Origin: an uncultured Muribaculaceae bacterium
Lineage (GTDB): Bacteria > Bacteroidota > Bacteroidia > Bacteroidales > Muribaculaceae
Reading direction: 5' to 3'
Length of the DNA: 64,000 bases
NCBI GenBank assembly: GCA_910578095.1
Contig: CAJTOZ010000002.1
Span: forward strand, 1-64,000
This document shows, piece by piece, positions 61,700 through 64,000 of this stretch. How positions within the stretch are numbered: position 1 is the first letter of the stretch; each line of letters starts with the position of its first letter. The notes below the pieces were generated by a model. The model had not been told where the DNA came from. It made no database searches and was given only the letters and a program-made list of their open reading frames with translations. A program made the position numbers and the translations under genes.

Positions 61700-61757
61700 A
61701 TGTCGGCCGCCGGCGGTTTCAAACCGTCGGCGCGGCCCTATATTTCCAGACACCATT

Positions 61758-62150
61758 ATGAACACTAAACCGGAGATCACCAACCTCACTGCTCTACTGT
61801 CGGTCTGGCAAGATATCGATCGGTTCGACATAAGCCCGCGTATGGAGGATATCCTCGATGCATTTCTCGAACACCTCATAGAGAATGGTGTTTCACGGCA
61901 GGATGCCTACGCCAAGGTGGCTTGCGTACAACAAATGGTAAAAACTATCGAGCGCAGCAGTGGCCTTGGTTTCTTGCAATGCATGCGCTTCTATACTGCA
62001 GCCCCGTGGGGCGACGGTATAAAAGCCTTTATAATTTTTGCATTCCAGATCTATGTGGCCAAAGCCAGAAAGCGAAAGGAATTCGTGGATGAGTACGGGG
62101 CTCTTGAACTCTGGGAAATATTTATCAATTTTATCATATCCATAATCTGA
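61758..62150 (+). CDS. Small protein of unknown function downstream of the leader
   Basis: 130 residues from ATG 61758; the in-frame upstream extension reads through the leader hairpins and is rejected. Soluble, helix-rich, with a conserved-looking ALLSVWQDIDRFDISPRMEDILDAFLEHL block and an aromatic IYVAKARKRKEFVDEYGALELWEIF block. No signal peptide; a hydrophobic C terminus (FINFIISII). Family not recognised. It precedes a secreted Ig-like protein by 32 nt, so the two may be co-transcribed. Confidence 0.65.
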   Translation: MNTKPEITNLTALLSVWQDIDRFDISPRMEDILDAFLEHLIENGVSRQDAYAKVACVQQMVKTIERSSGLGFLQCMRFYTAAPWGDGIKAFIIFAFQIYVAKARKRKEFVDEYGALELWEIFINFIISII

Positions 62151-62182
62151 CACCAATCCCAAACCAATAATATCAATTTCTT

Positions 62183-64000
62183 ATGAAAAAACTTTTACTC
62201 ACTCTCATGCTCCTGCTCAGCCTCGGCTTCGCAGCGAGCGCGGAGGTAATCAAGGTGACACCGTCCGCCACCAGCGGTTCTCAAGGTGTAATCTCTTTTA
62301 CCACAGCAAAAAACAGTGGTAATGCACCTACATTTAGCAGCGGACTCAGAATTTATAGGCAGAATACGCTCTCGATAAAATCTGAGGGAGGTGCTATCTC
62401 AAAGATTGAGTTTACTACAACAGGAGCCAGTTATAACGGTACTACATTCTATATTACTGCCGATGGCATTGATGTAGATGCCGCAAGTGCAGTTGCAAAG
62501 AGTGGTACTACAGTAACTCTGACCCTTCCGAACAAAGCAAACGAAATCAGTATCATTAACGGTAAGTCAAGCGATACAAATATACAATTCAGAATCAAGT
62601 CTTTTGAGGTTACAATAGAAGACGTTGACGATGGTCGTGCTGAAGTTGCACTTGCATGGAATCCTGCTGAAATGAGCCTCAACCTCGGGGATGCTTTCAC
62701 AGCTCCTACTCTCAGCGCTACTATTGAGGGCGTGGATAGCGAAGAAGCCAAGGCTGCTGTAGTCCTGACTTCCTCCAACGAGGCCCTTCTGAGCATCGAA
62801 GATAACAAGATAGTGCTTAAAGAAGGCGCTACGGGTACAGCCACAGTTACTGCCTCGATTCCCGCTACTAACGAAAGCTACAAAACTGCAACTCCCGCAG
62901 AATTTACTCTCAAAGTTGTAGACCCCAATGCCAAAGGTTATGTTCTTGTGACTGATGTCAACGATCTTTATGATGGTGCGCAGGGCTATATTGTTTGCTC
63001 CTCGAAAAGCATGATAATGGGTGCGCAAAATGGTTCGTATCGTGATAAGGTAGCACTTGAATCTGACGCAATTGTAGACAATATTCTGACAATTGTTCCA
63101 GATAATGCTGAGTTGGTAACTTTTGTGAAATCCGGAGATAAATATAATTTAGCAGTAGAAGGTGGTTATCTTGCGGGTGCAAGCAAGTCTTTGACTACAA
63201 ACAGTACAGCAACAGCTGCAACTATTACTATTGACAATAATGTTACCAAAGTTTCTTTTGGCGACTATTGGATTCAATACAATGCCTCAAGTCCTCGATT
63301 CTGCTGCTATAATTCCAACCAAACTGCCATCCAGCTCTACATTCTTCCCGGCAATGGCAAAGCTGCTGCAGGCCTTGCATTCGCTGAAACAGCTGTAACC
63401 ACCTACACCGGTGAAGAATTCACTGCTCCCGTGCTGAGCAACCCCAACAACCTCACCGTGGCTTGGACGTCGAGCAATACAGAGGTTGCCACTGTTGATG
63501 CCGAAGGTAAGGTAACTGTGAAAGGCCTCGGTACAACAACTATCACCGCTGCAAGTGAAGAAACCGAAGAGTTCCGCGCCGGCAGTGCAAGCTACACCCT
63601 CACTGTGGTGGCTGCCGCACACTCCATCGCTGAGATGAAGGCCCTTGCACCCGAGAAGGACAATCAGGTGCTCGTGAAATTCCCCCTGACAGTAGTTTAT
63701 GTGAACGGCGCGAACACTTATGTAGTGGACGAGGCCGGTGATGCAACCCTTGTTTACGGATACGACATGGGCTACAACAAGGGCGATGAGATTCCGGCTG
63801 ACTGGACTGCCACATACAGCCCCTTCAACGGTCTGCCCGAATGGAAGATGGACAAATCTCCCGCAGCAGTGGTGACCGGCAAGGAAATCACCTACGCAGA
63901 CGTGGAAAGCTTCGGCATGGACGACATCAACCGTGTGGTTGTTCTCAAGAATGTGACTTTTGAAACCGCTACCCCCGCCGCTAAGAGCGCATTTACCGGC
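62183..64000 (+). CDS. Secreted Ig-like (Big_2) protein, truncated by the window end
   Basis: Open reading frame runs from ATG 62183 through position 64000 without a stop; only 606 residues are visible. Signal peptide MKKLLLTLMLLLSLGFAASA. Two bacterial Ig-like (Big_2) domains are apparent, about residues 155-250 and 395-475, each with the ATVDAEGKVTVKGLGTTTIT type pattern. Between them lies a region (YVLVTDVNDLYDGAQGYIV) without a recognised fold. Surface or periplasmic binding protein; may carry a T9SS-like tail beyond the window. G+C is lower than in the housekeeping genes. Confidence 0.85.
   Translation, partial: MKKLLLTLMLLLSLGFAASAEVIKVTPSATSGSQGVISFTTAKNSGNAPTFSSGLRIYRQNTLSIKSEGGAISKIEFTTTGASYNGTTFYITADGIDVDAASAVAKSGTTVTLTLPNKANEISIINGKSSDTNIQFRIKSFEVTIEDVDDGRAEVALAWNPAEMSLNLGDAFTAPTLSATIEGVDSEEAKAAVVLTSSNEALLSIEDNKIVLKEGATGTATVTASIPATNESYKTATPAEFTLKVVDPNAKGYVLVTDVNDLYDGAQGYIVCSSKSMIMGAQNGSYRDKVALESDAIVDNILTIVPDNAELVTFVKSGDKYNLAVEGGYLAGASKSLTTNSTATAATITIDNNVTKVSFGDYWIQYNASSPRFCCYNSNQTAIQLYILPGNGKAAAGLAFAETAVTTYTGEEFTAPVLSNPNNLTVAWTSSNTEVATVDAEGKVTVKGLGTTTITAASEETEEFRAGSASYTLTVVAAAHSIAEMKALAPEKDNQVLVKFPLTVVYVNGANTYVVDEAGDATLVYGYDMGYNKGDEIPADWTATYSPFNGLPEWKMDKSPAAVVTGKEITYADVESFGMDDINRVVVLKNVTFETATPAAKSAFTG

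Noticed and set aside
61656..61757. Extending the 130-residue protein upstream to a frame start at 61656
   Set aside because: The extension reads through the terminator-like hairpins and gives a Pro/Arg/Cys-rich stretch; ATG 61758 is a better start.

Overview
The window looks like chromosomal DNA of a G+C-rich member of the Bacteroidales (Bacteroidota), most likely Muribaculaceae-like; the genus cannot be fixed from sequence alone. The reasons are the promoter grammar (TTTG, 19-20 bp, TAnnTTTG, the Bacteroides -33/-7 type, with no Shine-Dalgarno sequences), the gene order ftsX-DUF3098-uppP-truB-queA, a glsB/glsA glycine-lipid pair, and secreted proteins ending in a C-terminal YYNLQGxR-type segment like a type IX secretion sorting domain. 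The densely coding parts are clearly G+C-rich, except for one conspicuously A+T-richer block.

Layout. 0.1-5.3 kb: a large secreted beta-helix/LRR protein, a PepSY-like periplasmic protein and a HEAT-like protein. 5.3-21 kb: housekeeping genes, namely an NSS sodium symporter, clpC, gyrA, a TPR protein, cdsA, a phosphohexomutase, rnr-folB and gyrB. 21.25 kb: tRNA-Pro(GGG), followed at once by an A+T-richer block (21.4-29.8 kb) that encodes a complete tripartite ABC efflux machine (TolC-type channel, 8-TM FtsX/MacB-type permease, adaptor, ATPase) with its own sigma-54 response regulator and soluble histidine kinase. 29.8-33.5 kb: a Crp/Fnr-type regulator divergent from two secreted proteins. 33.5-46.4 kb: a small protein and a compact exopolysaccharide locus (GT2, Wza-like, Wzc-like, polymerase-like, flippase, three GT4 enzymes, a BASS-type transporter, an alpha/alpha-toroid protein). 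46.4-50.6 kb, opposite strand: an operon of glsA, glsB, a GT32 glycosyltransferase, a PIG-L deacetylase and an ATP-grasp protein. 50.6-53 kb: a GT39-like membrane protein and an MptE/DUF115-like protein. 53.2-54 kb: a second Crp-type regulator. 54.2-59.4 kb: ftsX, DUF3098, uppP, truB, queA and two HU-fold proteins, the second carrying a transmembrane helix and a LysM-like domain. 59.5-61.4 kb: two EamA-family transporters. 61.4-64 kb: a structured, attenuator-like leader, a small unknown protein and the start of a secreted Ig-like protein that runs off the window.

The most promising candidates for something undescribed are: (1) the five-gene glycine-lipid operon, whose extra genes (glycosyltransferase, deacetylase, ATP-grasp ligase) read like a route to a decorated amino-sugar form of glycine lipid; (2) the HU-TM-LysM protein that could tie nucleoid to cell wall; (3) the tRNA-linked, self-regulated efflux island with a perfect 24-bp palindrome upstream; and (4) the leader at 61.5 kb. 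All functional statements come from reading the sequence and recalled family knowledge; no database search was run.
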